64,000 nt of DNA from Chitinophaga sp. HK235. Its GTDB lineage: Bacteria; Bacteroidota; Bacteroidia; Chitinophagales; Chitinophagaceae. Shown here in pieces: positions 18,082-26,484 of this stretch. The first letter of the stretch is position 1. The number at the start of each line of letters is the position of its first letter. The stretch lies in contig NZ_CP073766.1 of the NCBI RefSeq assembly GCF_018255755.1, forward strand, positions 6,260,501 to 6,324,500, read 5' to 3'. The position numbers and the translations under genes were made by a program. The notes below the pieces were generated by a model that saw only the letters and a list, made by a program, of their open reading frames with translations, did no database searches and was not told where the DNA came from.

Positions 18082-19135
18082 ATGAAAAAGATTCTATTCT
18101 GTACATCAGCACTTGTGTTGCTGATTCATTCCCTTAAAGGACAAAATCTGCAAGCAGTAACAGATACCGGCAACAGCACCAGCAATCTGGTACGTGTCGA
18201 GGGGGTGAATAATATTCCAGGTACCGGCGCCGGGCTTGAATTATATTACACTAACGGTCAGGGCTATATTCAAAGCCGTAACAGAACAGGCAACGTTAAT
18301 ACTGTTTTAAACCTGGCCGGATCATTGATCAATACAACGTCCCGCACGCTGATCAACTTTGCACAGGATGACGGCTCAACAGCATTACAGGTGAATGGTG
18401 GAATTAAAACCAACGGTGCTTCCTATCGGGCCTTCACAGCAAATACCACCTATGGCTATGCCACTATTGATCTGACGGATAATAATAACAGGCGCGTATT
18501 TATGGGATACAATGCAGCCCCCCACTACTAATAGTTATGCCACATTTGGAGTTGTAGATGATAACGGCGTGGAAAGAGGATTATATATGCAGCGGGCATC
18601 AGGATATGTAGGTATTGGAACAACAACCCCACAACGGCCGCTGGATGTAGCCGGGCCTATACGTATATCTTCAGATAATAATGCTGTCATAGATTTTTCA
18701 AATTCCACAGATAACCAGATATGGTTTAACAAGGCCGATACGAGTCTCAATTTCAAAGCAGGTGGTGTCGAGAGATTCGTTGTTTTAGGAAATGGTAACG
18801 TTGGTGTTGGTACGCTCCATCCTCAGTCCAAATTAGCTGTAGCCGGTATTATCACCGCTCAGCGGGTAAGAGTAACATTATCTGATTGGTCTGATTTTGT
18901 ATTTCATGAGGATTATCAATTACCAACATTACAGGATATTGAAAAATACGTTATTGAACATAAACATCTACCTGATATTCCTTCTGCTGAAGAAGTTAAA
19001 AAAGACGGTATAGAGTTGGGGGAGATGAATAAAAAACTACTTCAGAAAATTGAAGAACTGACTTTACATCTTATCCGCCAACAGAAAGAAATAGATTCAC
19101 TGAAAGAATGGAAGAAGGGAGTAGAAGGGAAATAA
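18082..19135 (+). pseudogene. Tail-fibre-like secreted protein, broken by a +1 frameshift
   Basis: Two reading frames make one protein. The first (18082-18531) has a signal peptide ending near LKGQNLQ and a repetitive beta-rich region. It stops shortly after a run of six C bases at 18515-18520. The second frame continues from the same place with matching sequence (NSYATFGVVDDNG, GYVGIGTTTPQRPLDV) and ends at 19135 in a coiled coil containing LLQKIEELTLHLIRQQK. Removing one C would give one ORF of about 350 residues. The GIGT-TP-xxLDV repeats and the C-terminal coiled coil recall Bacteroidota tail-fibre-like or trimeric surface proteins. Either a real frameshift or a sequencing error. Confidence 0.7.
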
Positions 19136-19292
19136 GATCAGCTTGCCTGCTACATTATTATTACAGCTGGATGATGAACGGAGCGATGGCAGCGTGCTGA
19201 GCACTTGGTCGGGCCCATCAGATGGATGGTTTTGTGGGTATTCGTTTTGGTGGACTGTGTAAATAAGCGCAATTAAATTTAACATTTCCTTG

Positions 19293-19327
19293 GTGGCTGA
19301 CCATGAAGGTCAGCCACATCCATGTGG
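19293..19327 (+). promoter_or_regulatory. Paired hairpins at the start of the aminotransferase gene
   Basis: A perfect ten-base stem (GTGGCTGACC 19293-19302 with GGTCAGCCAC 19308-19317, five-base loop) overlaps a second, weaker stem (CCACA 19314-19318 with TGTGG 19323-19327). The two cannot form together, and the second covers the ATG at 19322. No T-run follows. It may be a translational switch; that is inference. Confidence 0.4.
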
Positions 19328-20218
19328 TCAAAATCACAAAATAATTGGGTAACTTACACTTTGCTAAACACAGTTCGAGTGCAAGTTGGTTTTCTTTGTT
19401 ACAATGGTAAATATTTCCCCGCTGGAGACCCGATCCTTACGGCAGACAACCGCTCTTTCCGCTACGGGGATGGATGTTTTGAAACCCTGCGAGTATATCA
19501 GGGGAAAGTATTGCTGAGCGACTTACATTTTGAGCGCTTAATGGCCAGTCTTAACCTGTTGCATTTTGATGTTCCTCCTTACTTTAACAAGGATTTTTTC
19601 ATCACACAGATACTGGATCTGTGCCATAAAAATAGTCATACCGATATTGCCCGTGTCAGGTTTTCTGTATTCCGCTCAGAAGGCGGATTATATGAGCCTG
19701 TTAATAATACTCTCAACTATATAATCCAGGTATGGGAACTGAACAAATCAGTTCTTGAACTCAATGAAGTGGGCCTGGTACTGGATGTATTTCCGGATGC
19801 CAGAAAAAGCAGCGATAAATTTTCCTCCATTAAATCCAATAACTGCCTGCCATACGTGATGGCCGCCATGTACGCCAAACAACATCGCATCAACGAAGTG
19901 GTGTTGCTTAATCAATACGGCCGTGTTGCAGACAGTACCATTGCTAATGTATTTATTGTGCATCATAATACGATCTACACACCTCCACTCTCGGAAGGTG
20001 CTGTATGTGGTGTGATGCGCAAACATCTGCTGAAGACAGAGCTTCCTTTTAAAATAGAGGAAAAGCCATTGACGGTGGAAGATCTGGAAAATGCGGATGA
20101 AATTTTTTTAACAAACGCAGTCCAGGGCATCCGCTGGGTAGGCGTTTTCCGCGATAGTAGCTATGGGAATGCAACAGCTGCCATACTACATGAAGTACTG
20201 TTCGACGGAAAATTATAA
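19322..20218 (+). CDS. Class IV PLP-dependent aminotransferase (IlvE / PabC type)
   Basis: Cytoplasmic fold type IV PLP enzyme. Family motifs are YGDGCFETLRVYQG near residue 50, the PLP lysine in FSSIKSNNCLPYV, and the end-region NEVVLLNQYGRVADSTIANVF. It could be a branched-chain or D-amino-acid aminotransferase or 4-amino-4-deoxychorismate lyase; the sequence does not settle which. The first 20 or so residues from ATG 19322 look unlike the family, which normally begins close to FLCYNGKYF; a GTG at 19379 is a possible alternative start. It stands alone between two terminators. Confidence 0.85.
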   Translation: MWSKSQNNWVTYTLLNTVRVQVGFLCYNGKYFPAGDPILTADNRSFRYGDGCFETLRVYQGKVLLSDLHFERLMASLNLLHFDVPPYFNKDFFITQILDLCHKNSHTDIARVRFSVFRSEGGLYEPVNNTLNYIIQVWELNKSVLELNEVGLVLDVFPDARKSSDKFSSIKSNNCLPYVMAAMYAKQHRINEVVLLNQYGRVADSTIANVFIVHHNTIYTPPLSEGAVCGVMRKHLLKTELPFKIEEKPLTVEDLENADEIFLTNAVQGIRWVGVFRDSSYGNATAAILHEVLFDGKL

Positions 20219-20237
20219 CCAGCGATGTAATGGTGTG

Positions 20238-20281
20238 AAAGGGAGTAAAGAACGCTAAAGAAGCGGCTTTGCTCCCTTTTT
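20238..20281 (+). terminator. Intrinsic terminator after the aminotransferase gene
   Basis: Stem AAAGGGAGTAAAG (20238-20250) with CTTTGCTCCCTTT (20267-20279), one G-U pair, then Ts. Confidence 0.8.
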
Positions 20282-20294
20282 CAGCTCTGCGTGA

Positions 20295-20302
20295 TAAATT
20301 TG
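20295..20302 (+). promoter_or_regulatory. -7 box directly before the photolyase start
   Basis: TAAATTTG fits TAnnTTTG perfectly and ends four bases before the ATG at 20307, so transcription would begin at or just past the start codon. A TTTG at 20268-20271 is a possible but distant -33 element. Confidence 0.4.
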
Positions 20303-20306
20303 ATGC

Positions 20307-21611
20307 ATGGCTCCAAAAATCAATCTCTGCTGGTTCCGCCGTGATCTCCGCCTGAATGACCAGGCTGCTTTGTATCACGCATTGAAAGACAACAATCCGG
20401 TGGTGCCCGTGTTTGTATTTGATACCAATATTCTGAATGATCTGGAAGATAAACACGACCGCCGGGTGACGTTTATTCATGACGTGCTGGAAGATATACA
20501 AAGACAACTGGTTGCCAAAGGAACAACCCTTGATGTATTCTATGGTACACCTGAAGACGCTTTCCTGCACTGGACTTCCCGCTATCAGGTAGAAAAGGTG
20601 TTTGCCACCAGTGATTACGAACCTTATGCCCGGAAACGGGATGCAGATGTGGCTGCATGGCTGCATAAAAAGAAGATCTCCTTTCACTGTTATAAAGACC
20701 AGGTAATATTTGAAAAGTCTGAAGTAGTGAAAGATAACGGTGACCCGTATACGATTTTTACACCTTACAGCAAACGTTGGCTGGCTACACTAAAACCGTT
20801 TTATCTGAAGCCATATCCGGTGGAAAAATATGAAGGCAACTGGTACCAACAGCGGCCATTAAAGTTACCATCACTGGCCATGATGGGTTTTAAAGCCGGA
20901 AAGAAAGACTTTCCCTCCAAAGAATTTCCGGAAAGCATTATCACACATTATGATCAGACCCGTGATTTTCCGGCGCTGGCAGGCACTTCCGGATTAGGTG
21001 TACACCTGCGCTTTGGTACGGTGAGCATTCGCGAGCTGATGCAGCGGGCGATGCAACTCAATCAAACATTTGCAAAGGAACTGATCTGGCGTGATTTTTT
21101 TCAGATGATACTCTGGCATTTCCCGCAGGTGGCAGGGGCTTCTTTCCGGAAAGAATATGATAATATCCGCTGGCGTAATAATGGAGCGGAGTTTGAGCAT
21201 TGGTGTGTGGGGCAGACAGGTTATCCGATTGTAGATGCTGGTATGCGGGAACTGAATGCCACGGGGCATATGCATAACCGTGTGCGGATGATCACTGCCA
21301 GTTTTCTGACCAAACATCTGTTGATCGACTGGCGCTGGGGAGAAGCTTATTTTGCAGCCAAACTGCTGGATTATGACCTGGCTTCAAATAACGGAAACTG
21401 GCAATGGGCGGCTGGTTGCGGTTGTGATGCTGTTCCTTATTTCAGGGTATTTAACCCCGCCTTACAAACAAAGAAATTTGATAAAGACTTGCAGTATATC
21501 CGCCGTTGGGTACCTGAATTTGAAGACTCCTCTTATGTACCTCCCATTGTATCGCATGAGGAAGCGCGTAAGCGTGCTATTGCGGTTTACAGCCAGGCAG
21601 TGAAACATTAG
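20307..21611 (+). CDS. phrB: Deoxyribodipyrimidine photolyase
   Basis: Light-driven repair of cyclobutane pyrimidine dimers; binds FAD and an antenna cofactor. The N-terminal Rossmann domain starts INLCWFRRDLRLNDQAAL. The FAD domain holds TSGLGVHLRFGTVSIREL, LIWRDFFQMILWHFP, GQTGYPIVDAGMREL and ASNNGNWQWAAGCGCD, which together fit class I photolyases. Length 434 is slightly short for the class but complete. The conserved N-terminus leaves no room for a later start, which matters for the leaderless promoter reading. Confidence 0.93.
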   Translation: MAPKINLCWFRRDLRLNDQAALYHALKDNNPVVPVFVFDTNILNDLEDKHDRRVTFIHDVLEDIQRQLVAKGTTLDVFYGTPEDAFLHWTSRYQVEKVFATSDYEPYARKRDADVAAWLHKKKISFHCYKDQVIFEKSEVVKDNGDPYTIFTPYSKRWLATLKPFYLKPYPVEKYEGNWYQQRPLKLPSLAMMGFKAGKKDFPSKEFPESIITHYDQTRDFPALAGTSGLGVHLRFGTVSIRELMQRAMQLNQTFAKELIWRDFFQMILWHFPQVAGASFRKEYDNIRWRNNGAEFEHWCVGQTGYPIVDAGMRELNATGHMHNRVRMITASFLTKHLLIDWRWGEAYFAAKLLDYDLASNNGNWQWAAGCGCDAVPYFRVFNPALQTKKFDKDLQYIRRWVPEFEDSSYVPPIVSHEEARKRAIAVYSQAVKH

Positions 21612-21619
21612 TTTTATCT

Positions 21620-21666
21620 AAAAACAAAGACGCGGAGATGTACATCATCTCCGCGTCTTTGTTTTT
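21620..21666. terminator. Bidirectional terminator between phrB and mqnD
   Basis: A perfect 21-bp stem (21620-21640 with 21646-21666) and five-base loop, A-rich on the left and T-rich on the right, lies between two converging genes and can serve both strands. Confidence 0.9.
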
Positions 21667-21684
21667 AATATTGTTACTTCCCGA

Positions 21685-22488
21685 TTAGTGCGTTGGTCTA
21701 ACACGATTAGCTGCTTCCATAAGCGCTTCTACTGCTGCTCTGCCTTCAGTGCCGAGGTCTAGGCTGTAGTCGTTCACATAGAGATCGATATGCTGGCGCA
21801 TCACCTGTTCATCCATTTCCTGTGCATGTGATTTGATATAATCAGATAGATGAGGGTATTCACTGTAGGCATGCTGCAGGCTTTTGTGGATGAGGGCATC
21901 TACTTTGGCGCGGGTTTCGGCCGGAATATCCTTACGGATGAATATACCGCCCAATGGGATAGGGTTACCGGTGGTGGATTCCCAGTATTCTCCCATGTCC
22001 ATGAGTTTAACGAGTCCTTTGAGCTGGTAGGTGAATCTGTTTTCGTGTATGATCACGCCGGCATCTACGTCGCCATTGAGGACAGCGTTTTCTATTTCTG
22101 AAAAGAGCATGACCTGTTTGTTTTTGGCTTCCGGGAAAGCGATGGAGAACAGCAGGTTGGCCGTGGTGTTTTCACCGGGGATGGCTATTTTCAGGTTTTT
22201 GATTTCTTCTTTTGGAATATCTTTTCTGGCGATCAGCAGTGGGCCACAGCCTCGGCCCAGGGCGCTGCCGCTGTTGAGCAGGTCATACTGGTCCCTGACT
22301 TTCAGGTATACGGCAAAACTCAGTTTGGTAACCGGTAATTTCCCTTCCAGAGCCCAGCGGTTGAGTGTTTCCACATCTTCCAGTTGGGTATCGAATGTAA
22401 AGCCTTCCGTATCGATCTTATTGTTAACCAGTGCGTCGAAGATAAAAGTATCATTCGGGCAGGGCGAGAAACCTAATGATAAATGCAT
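21685..22488 (-). CDS. mqnD: 1,4-dihydroxy-6-naphthoate synthase
   Basis: Menaquinone synthesis by the futalosine route; converts cyclic de-hypoxanthine futalosine to 1,4-dihydroxy-6-naphthoate. The fold is like a periplasmic binding protein. Motifs seen are LGFSPCPNDTFIFDAL at the N-terminus, KLSFAVYLKV, GRGCGPLL and DAGVIIHENRFTY. Length 267 is normal. mqnB lies 21 bp upstream on the same strand, which supports the pathway call. Confidence 0.93.
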   Translation of the reverse strand: MHLSLGFSPCPNDTFIFDALVNNKIDTEGFTFDTQLEDVETLNRWALEGKLPVTKLSFAVYLKVRDQYDLLNSGSALGRGCGPLLIARKDIPKEEIKNLKIAIPGENTTANLLFSIAFPEAKNKQVMLFSEIENAVLNGDVDAGVIIHENRFTYQLKGLVKLMDMGEYWESTTGNPIPLGGIFIRKDIPAETRAKVDALIHKSLQHAYSEYPHLSDYIKSHAQEMDEQVMRQHIDLYVNDYSLDLGTEGRAAVEALMEAANRVRPTH

Positions 22489-22509
22489 ATACTTTGAAAA
22501 TTTTATTTA

Positions 22510-23196
22510 TTACGATAAGCTGGCCAGTGACTTAACGATTGAAATGAGTTCTTCATTCAATGTTTTCACGGACAGCGGAATATTCCATTTGCTCTTATCG
22601 CGTATTTCCACGTAGTTGGAGAGACTGCGTATCTGCAGGAAAGGTATTTTTTCGCTGAGGCACGCATAGTGGAAGGCGGCACCTTCCATGCTTTCTATGT
22701 CGGGCATATACTTGCTTTCGAGCCGGGTGATGCTGTGGGTGCTGCCGCTGACCATGTTAACGCTGGCGCTGGTTGCTTTGGGTAGCTGGGGAATGTAGGG
22801 CAGGCCGGCGAAGGTGTTGACCAGGGCGGTACCGGTGAAAGGTGGCTGGGAGGGCTGCCATAGCTGGATATCAAATAAATCCTTAAACTGTTCATTGTCT
22901 TCTGCGCCCAGGTCGGCCAGGTATTCGCGGTCTACCATTACGAGTGAGCCCAGCTCCCAATCGCGGCGGAAACTGCCGGCAATACCTGCCTGTACTGCGA
23001 AATCAGGGCGGTGAGTGGCCAGATGGCGGCCCAGGTGATAGGCAAAGGGCATCATACCGATACCTGCTACGAGAATTTGTATATCGCAGTTGGCAAGGCG
23101 GTACTGATGAGCTGACACAGTGTGGCTTTCACGGTCCAGAAAGTGCAGAAATGGCTGGACTTCCAGCGTGGTTGCAGCGGTAACCAATAATTTCAT
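22510..23196 (-). CDS. mqnB: Futalosine hydrolase
   Basis: Nucleosidase of the MTA/SAH phosphorylase-like fold that removes hypoxanthine from futalosine in menaquinone synthesis. The start MKLLVTAATTLEVQPF, then GIGMMPFAYHLG, QAGIAGSF and the late ESMEGAAFHYAC (catalytic and ribose-binding glutamates) are typical. An upstream ATG at 23214 is in frame, but it overlaps a candidate -7 box (23219-23212), so I place the start at 23196, giving 228 residues. Operon with mqnD. Confidence 0.9.
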   Translation of the reverse strand: MKLLVTAATTLEVQPFLHFLDRESHTVSAHQYRLANCDIQILVAGIGMMPFAYHLGRHLATHRPDFAVQAGIAGSFRRDWELGSLVMVDREYLADLGAEDNEQFKDLFDIQLWQPSQPPFTGTALVNTFAGLPYIPQLPKATSASVNMVSGSTHSITRLESKYMPDIESMEGAAFHYACLSEKIPFLQIRSLSNYVEIRDKSKWNIPLSVKTLNEELISIVKSLASLS

Positions 23197-23211
23197 GCGG
23201 TAAAAGTACAT

Positions 23212-23240
23212 CAAAAATGATGTTGTACAGTGTAAAACAA
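23212..23240 (-). promoter_or_regulatory. Candidate promoter of mqnB-mqnD
   Basis: On the minus strand TTG (23240-23238), 18 bases, then CATTTTTG (23219-23212), one mismatch from TAnnTTTG. Confidence 0.35.
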
Positions 23241-23261
23241 TTGACAGGAATAAGGATAAAC

Positions 23262-23293
23262 TTGGGACTACTCACAGAATAGTGGTATTTTTG
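23262..23293 (+). promoter_or_regulatory. Candidate promoter of queD
   Basis: TTG at 23262-23264, a 21-base spacer, then TATTTTTG at 23286-23293, a perfect -7 match. It lies inside the extended reading frame of queD and so supports the downstream ATG. Confidence 0.55.
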
Positions 23294-23311
23294 CGAAAAT
23301 TTTTTGCAATA

Positions 23312-23725
23312 ATGATTTATTTAACGAGAGTAGAGAACTTTAATGCTGCGCATAAGTTGTCTAACCCGGGATGGAGCAAAGAAAAGAACGAGGAAGTATT
23401 CGGAAAATGTGCCAACGACAACTGGCATGGTCATAACTATGAACTGCATGTAACCGTAAAAGGTAATCCTGATCCAGAAACCGGATTTGTTTTTAATGCC
23501 AAAACACTGGGTGTGATCATCCGGGATTCGGTTATTGAAAAAGTGGACCACCGCAATCTTAATCTGGATGTGGATTTTATGGCAGGGAAGTTTACTTCTG
23601 CAGAAAATCTGGCTATCGCCATCTGGGAGCAGCTGGCCCCGCATCTTCCGGCTGAAGTGCAGTTACACTGCATCAAGTTGTACGAAACACCACGCATATA
23701 CGTAGAATACTACGGCGGTAAATAA
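23312..23725 (+). CDS. queD: 6-pyruvoyl tetrahydropterin synthase / 6-carboxy-tetrahydropterin synthase family
   Basis: Zinc enzyme of the T-fold that uses the product of GTP cyclohydrolase I. The catalytic Cys lies in FGKCANDNW, and zinc histidines in FNAAHKL and WHGHNYEL; KVDHRNLNLD and the C-terminal LYETPRIYVEYY complete the pattern. Start MIYLTRVENF at 23312 (137 residues) is chosen over the GTG at 23282 because a promoter box lies between them. folE follows 80 bp downstream. The role is probably queuosine synthesis, with a pterin role also possible. Confidence 0.85.
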   Translation: MIYLTRVENFNAAHKLSNPGWSKEKNEEVFGKCANDNWHGHNYELHVTVKGNPDPETGFVFNAKTLGVIIRDSVIEKVDHRNLNLDVDFMAGKFTSAENLAIAIWEQLAPHLPAEVQLHCIKLYETPRIYVEYYGGK

Positions 23726-23805
23726 AACCCCACGCCTATCAGTATGAGTTGTGCAGCATGAAAGGTGCGGGCATCAGCATTTGGAATTGATTAAATCATA
23801 TAAGA

Positions 23806-24393
23806 ATGGCGTATACTAAGGTTGAAAGTTACGACGAAAAGATCACGTCCGGTCTTGTAAAGAACTATAAAGAATGCCTCGAACTGCTTGGAGAAGACTC
23901 TGAGAGAGAGGGGCTGCTGAAAACCCCGGAAAGAATGGCTAAAGCCATGCAGTTCCTTACACAAGGCTATCAGCAGGACGCCAGGGTAATCCTGAATGGT
24001 GCCAAATTCACTGAAGCCTATAGTGAAATGGTGATCGTAAAAGATATAGAATTGTATTCCATGTGTGAGCATCATATGTTGCCTTTCTTCGGAAAAGCGC
24101 ACGTGGCTTACATTCCCAATGGCTATATCACTGGCCTGAGCAAGCTGGCCCGCGTAGTGGATGTTTATGCCCGCAGACTCCAGGTACAGGAAAGAATGAC
24201 CCACCAGATCCTGGACGCTATCCAGGAAACCCTTGAACCACAAGGTGTAGCGGTGGTGATAGAAGCCCAACACCTTTGCATGATGATGCGTGGTGTATCC
24301 AAACAGAACTCTCTGACTACGACCTCCGCTTTCAGCGGCCAGTTTATGGATGGTACTACCAGAGCTGAGTTTATGAAACTTATTGGAAGATAA
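23806..24393 (+). CDS. folE: GTP cyclohydrolase I
   Basis: Converts GTP to 7,8-dihydroneopterin triphosphate, the entry to folate, pterin and queuosine synthesis. The zinc-binding motif MCEHHMLPFFGKAHVAYIP is complete, with the partner Cys in EAQHLCMMMRG. Further motifs are RVVDVYARRLQVQERMT and the C-terminal FSGQF. Length 195 is typical. Placed next to queD, with which it shares the substrate chain. Confidence 0.96.
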   Translation: MAYTKVESYDEKITSGLVKNYKECLELLGEDSEREGLLKTPERMAKAMQFLTQGYQQDARVILNGAKFTEAYSEMVIVKDIELYSMCEHHMLPFFGKAHVAYIPNGYITGLSKLARVVDVYARRLQVQERMTHQILDAIQETLEPQGVAVVIEAQHLCMMMRGVSKQNSLTTTSAFSGQFMDGTTRAEFMKLIGR

Positions 24394-24411
24394 GCCCTTT
24401 CAAGGCCCTTG

Positions 24412-24456
24412 CAAAAATGGTTTAACCCGTTTGTGGTTAAACCATTTTTGTTTTAA
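24412..24456 (+). terminator. Intrinsic terminator after folE
   Basis: A perfect 16-bp stem (24412-24427 with 24435-24450) followed by TTTT. Confidence 0.88.
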
Positions 24457-24497
24457 TGCTATTTTAGCGCAGTTTTGCAGAGACTTTTAATAAGTCA

Positions 24498-24526
24498 TTG
24501 TTAAAATCTAATTGATTGTATATTTG
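24498..24526 (+). promoter_or_regulatory. Candidate promoter of fabD
   Basis: TTG at 24498-24500, an 18-base spacer, then a perfect -7 box TATATTTG at 24519-24526, 41 bp before the ATG. Confidence 0.5.
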
Positions 24527-24567
24527 AATTATTTCTATCTGATATTATAAATACAATATAAGCAACC

Positions 24568-25458
24568 ATGAAGCATGCATATGTATTTCCCGGACAGGCG
24601 TCACAGTTTCCGGGTATGGGCAAAAACCTGTATGACACCAATGCAAAAGCAAAAGAATTATTTGAACAAGCTAATGAGATACTGGGTTTCCGCATCTCTG
24701 ATATCATGTTCACCGGCACAGAAGAAGATCTGAAACAAACCAAAGTTACCCAGCCAGCGGTATTCCTGCATGCTGTTATCGCTTTCCTCTCCACCGAACA
24801 TTCCCAGCCGGAAATGGTAGCGGGCCACTCTCTGGGTGAATTTTCCGCACTCGTTGCCAACGGTGTTTTATCTTTTGAAGAAGCGCTGCGTCTGGTAGCC
24901 ATCAGGGCCAACGCCATGCAGAAAGCCTGCGAGCTGCAGCCTTCCACCATGGCTGTGATCCTGGCCATGGAAGATGCCAAAGTAGAAGAGATCTGCGCCA
25001 AAGTAGCCGCTGAAACCAATGAAGTGGTAGTGCCAGCCAACTACAACAGCCCTGGCCAGCTGGTGATCTCCGGTACCCTCAAAGCGGTGGAAACTGCCTG
25101 CGCAGAACTGAAAGCTGCCGGCGCTAAAAGAGCGATGATACTGCCGGTTGGTGGTGCATTCCACTCTCCGCTGATGGAATCTGCCAGAGAAGAACTGAAA
25201 GCTGCCATCGAAAAAGCTGCTTTCAACACACCTGCCTGCCCTGTATACCAGAACGTAGTAGCTGCTGCGGTAACAGATCCTGCACAGATCAAACAAAACC
25301 TCATCGACCAGCTGACCGGCCCGGTAAAATGGAGCCAGTCTGTATTGGCCATGGTAGCCGATGGCGCCGGTGAATTCACTGAAGTAGGCCCCGGTAAAGT
25401 GTTACAGGGACTGGTGCAGAAAATTGCAAAAGAAGTGACTGTAAACGGCATCAGCTAA
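24568..25458 (+). CDS. fabD: Malonyl-CoA:acyl carrier protein transacylase
   Basis: Transfers malonyl from CoA to ACP for fatty acid synthesis. The N-terminus YVFPGQASQFPGMG is the oxyanion-side motif; the nucleophile Ser88 lies in GHSLGEFSAL; the catalytic histidine is in GGAFHSPLM and the end motif is EVGPGKVLQGL. Length 296 is normal. It is a single-gene unit between the folE terminator and a 41-bp hairpin. Confidence 0.96.
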   Translation: MKHAYVFPGQASQFPGMGKNLYDTNAKAKELFEQANEILGFRISDIMFTGTEEDLKQTKVTQPAVFLHAVIAFLSTEHSQPEMVAGHSLGEFSALVANGVLSFEEALRLVAIRANAMQKACELQPSTMAVILAMEDAKVEEICAKVAAETNEVVVPANYNSPGQLVISGTLKAVETACAELKAAGAKRAMILPVGGAFHSPLMESAREELKAAIEKAAFNTPACPVYQNVVAAAVTDPAQIKQNLIDQLTGPVKWSQSVLAMVADGAGEFTEVGPGKVLQGLVQKIAKEVTVNGIS

Positions 25459-25460
25459 AT

Positions 25461-25560
25461 ATTTATTGATTTACGGATTTATAAATTTGGGGATTTGATT
25501 GAAGCAGTAATCTTCGCTCCAATCAAATCCCCAAATTTATAAATCCGTAAATCAATAAAT
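25461..25560. terminator. 41-bp perfect hairpin built from ATTTNNNN octamers
   Basis: The left arm 25461-25501 is perfectly complementary to the right arm 25520-25560 (41 bp), with an 18-base loop. The left arm reads as five successive octamers beginning ATTT (ATTTATTG, ATTTACGG, ATTTATAA, ATTTGGGG, ATTTGATT) plus a G. It lies between converging genes and the right arm ends in the stop codon of the GNAT gene. Its position suits a bidirectional terminator; its length and word structure suggest a dispersed genomic repeat. Confidence 0.75.
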
Positions 25561-26411
25561 CAAATCTCCACAGCCATTTCATATTGCGATAGAAAATGCT
25601 GCAGTCCTGCCTGTTCGAGGAAAGCACCTATCTCCGGATTTTTTTCATCGATATTGATAATACTCATAGGGCCATCCAGTTCCTGTGCTACATACTGCAG
25701 CAAGGCATTGGCAATACCCTTGCGCCGGAATGCCGGATGTACTGCTATATTGCGGATACGCCTGCTCTCTTTGTTGACACTGATATAACCCACTACTTCT
25801 CCGTTAAACACTGCTTCCCAGGTGCTTGTAGCCGGACGTTCCCGTTGTATACTGCCAACCATATTGGACCAGCTGGGCTCCATATTCATAAAGGTGCTTA
25901 ATATACTCCATTCCGGCGTGTTGTTCTCCCGGATGTTGATGCCCGGAGCCGTTTTGTGAACGGTTACAATGCCTTTATAACAACGGAAAACACGCACCTT
26001 ATGAAAGCCGCTGCTGGTATAAGCCTTGATAGCCGGTAAGTTGGAACTGATCACTTCCAGCAGTATTTTCCGGATACCCTGTTGTTTGTAATACGGAATA
26101 AACTGTTCATACATTTTCTGAATCAGATGCTGGCCGCGGAAAGCAGGGATTACGCCGGTGCCACCGTTGTACAATACAGTAGGGTGTTCATTGTTATCTA
26201 CGCCATGCAGGATAAAGGCACCCAACTCATTACCGTTGAAGGCTCCGATAGACCATGCCCGTTGTATATTTTCGGCTTTCATCTTTTGTTCCAGGATGGA
26301 AGGAGTGAGGTGCATCGGCACGATATAGTCGCTGAACGCTTCGTTGAAGGTACTGCTCAGGGTTTCTGTAGACGCTGTGCGTAAGTCGCGGAAATCGTGA
26401 AGAAAAATCAT
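25560..26411 (-). CDS. Protein with two tandem GNAT acetyltransferase domains
   Basis: The 283 residues hold two GNAT-fold halves. The first (about 5-135) carries GVIPAFRGQHLIQKMYEQF, a degenerate acetyl-CoA loop; the second (about 150-283) has the cleaner loop AVHPAFRRKGIANALLQY. Tandem GNAT proteins often keep only one working acetyl-CoA site, and here the C-terminal one looks better preserved. The substrate is unknown. The gene follows another GNAT gene and a serine hydrolase on the same strand, but a hairpin with a T-run lies just before its ATG. Confidence 0.8.
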   Translation of the reverse strand: MIFLHDFRDLRTASTETLSSTFNEAFSDYIVPMHLTPSILEQKMKAENIQRAWSIGAFNGNELGAFILHGVDNNEHPTVLYNGGTGVIPAFRGQHLIQKMYEQFIPYYKQQGIRKILLEVISSNLPAIKAYTSSGFHKVRVFRCYKGIVTVHKTAPGINIRENNTPEWSILSTFMNMEPSWSNMVGSIQRERPATSTWEAVFNGEVVGYISVNKESRRIRNIAVHPAFRRKGIANALLQYVAQELDGPMSIINIDEKNPEIGAFLEQAGLQHFLSQYEMAVEI

Positions 26412-26413
26412 AG

Positions 26414-26460
26414 TAAAAATTGTATGTCATCAATATTAATGAGGATTGATGACATACAAT
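26414..26460 (-). terminator. Hairpin and U-run just before the tandem GNAT start
   Basis: Read on the minus strand, a perfect 16-bp stem (26460-26445 with 26434-26419) is followed by TTTTT, and the GNAT ATG begins three bases later. It can act as a terminator for the upstream genes or as an attenuator. Confidence 0.65.
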
Positions 26461-26484
26461 GCAGGAATGTTATAAACGGAAAGA

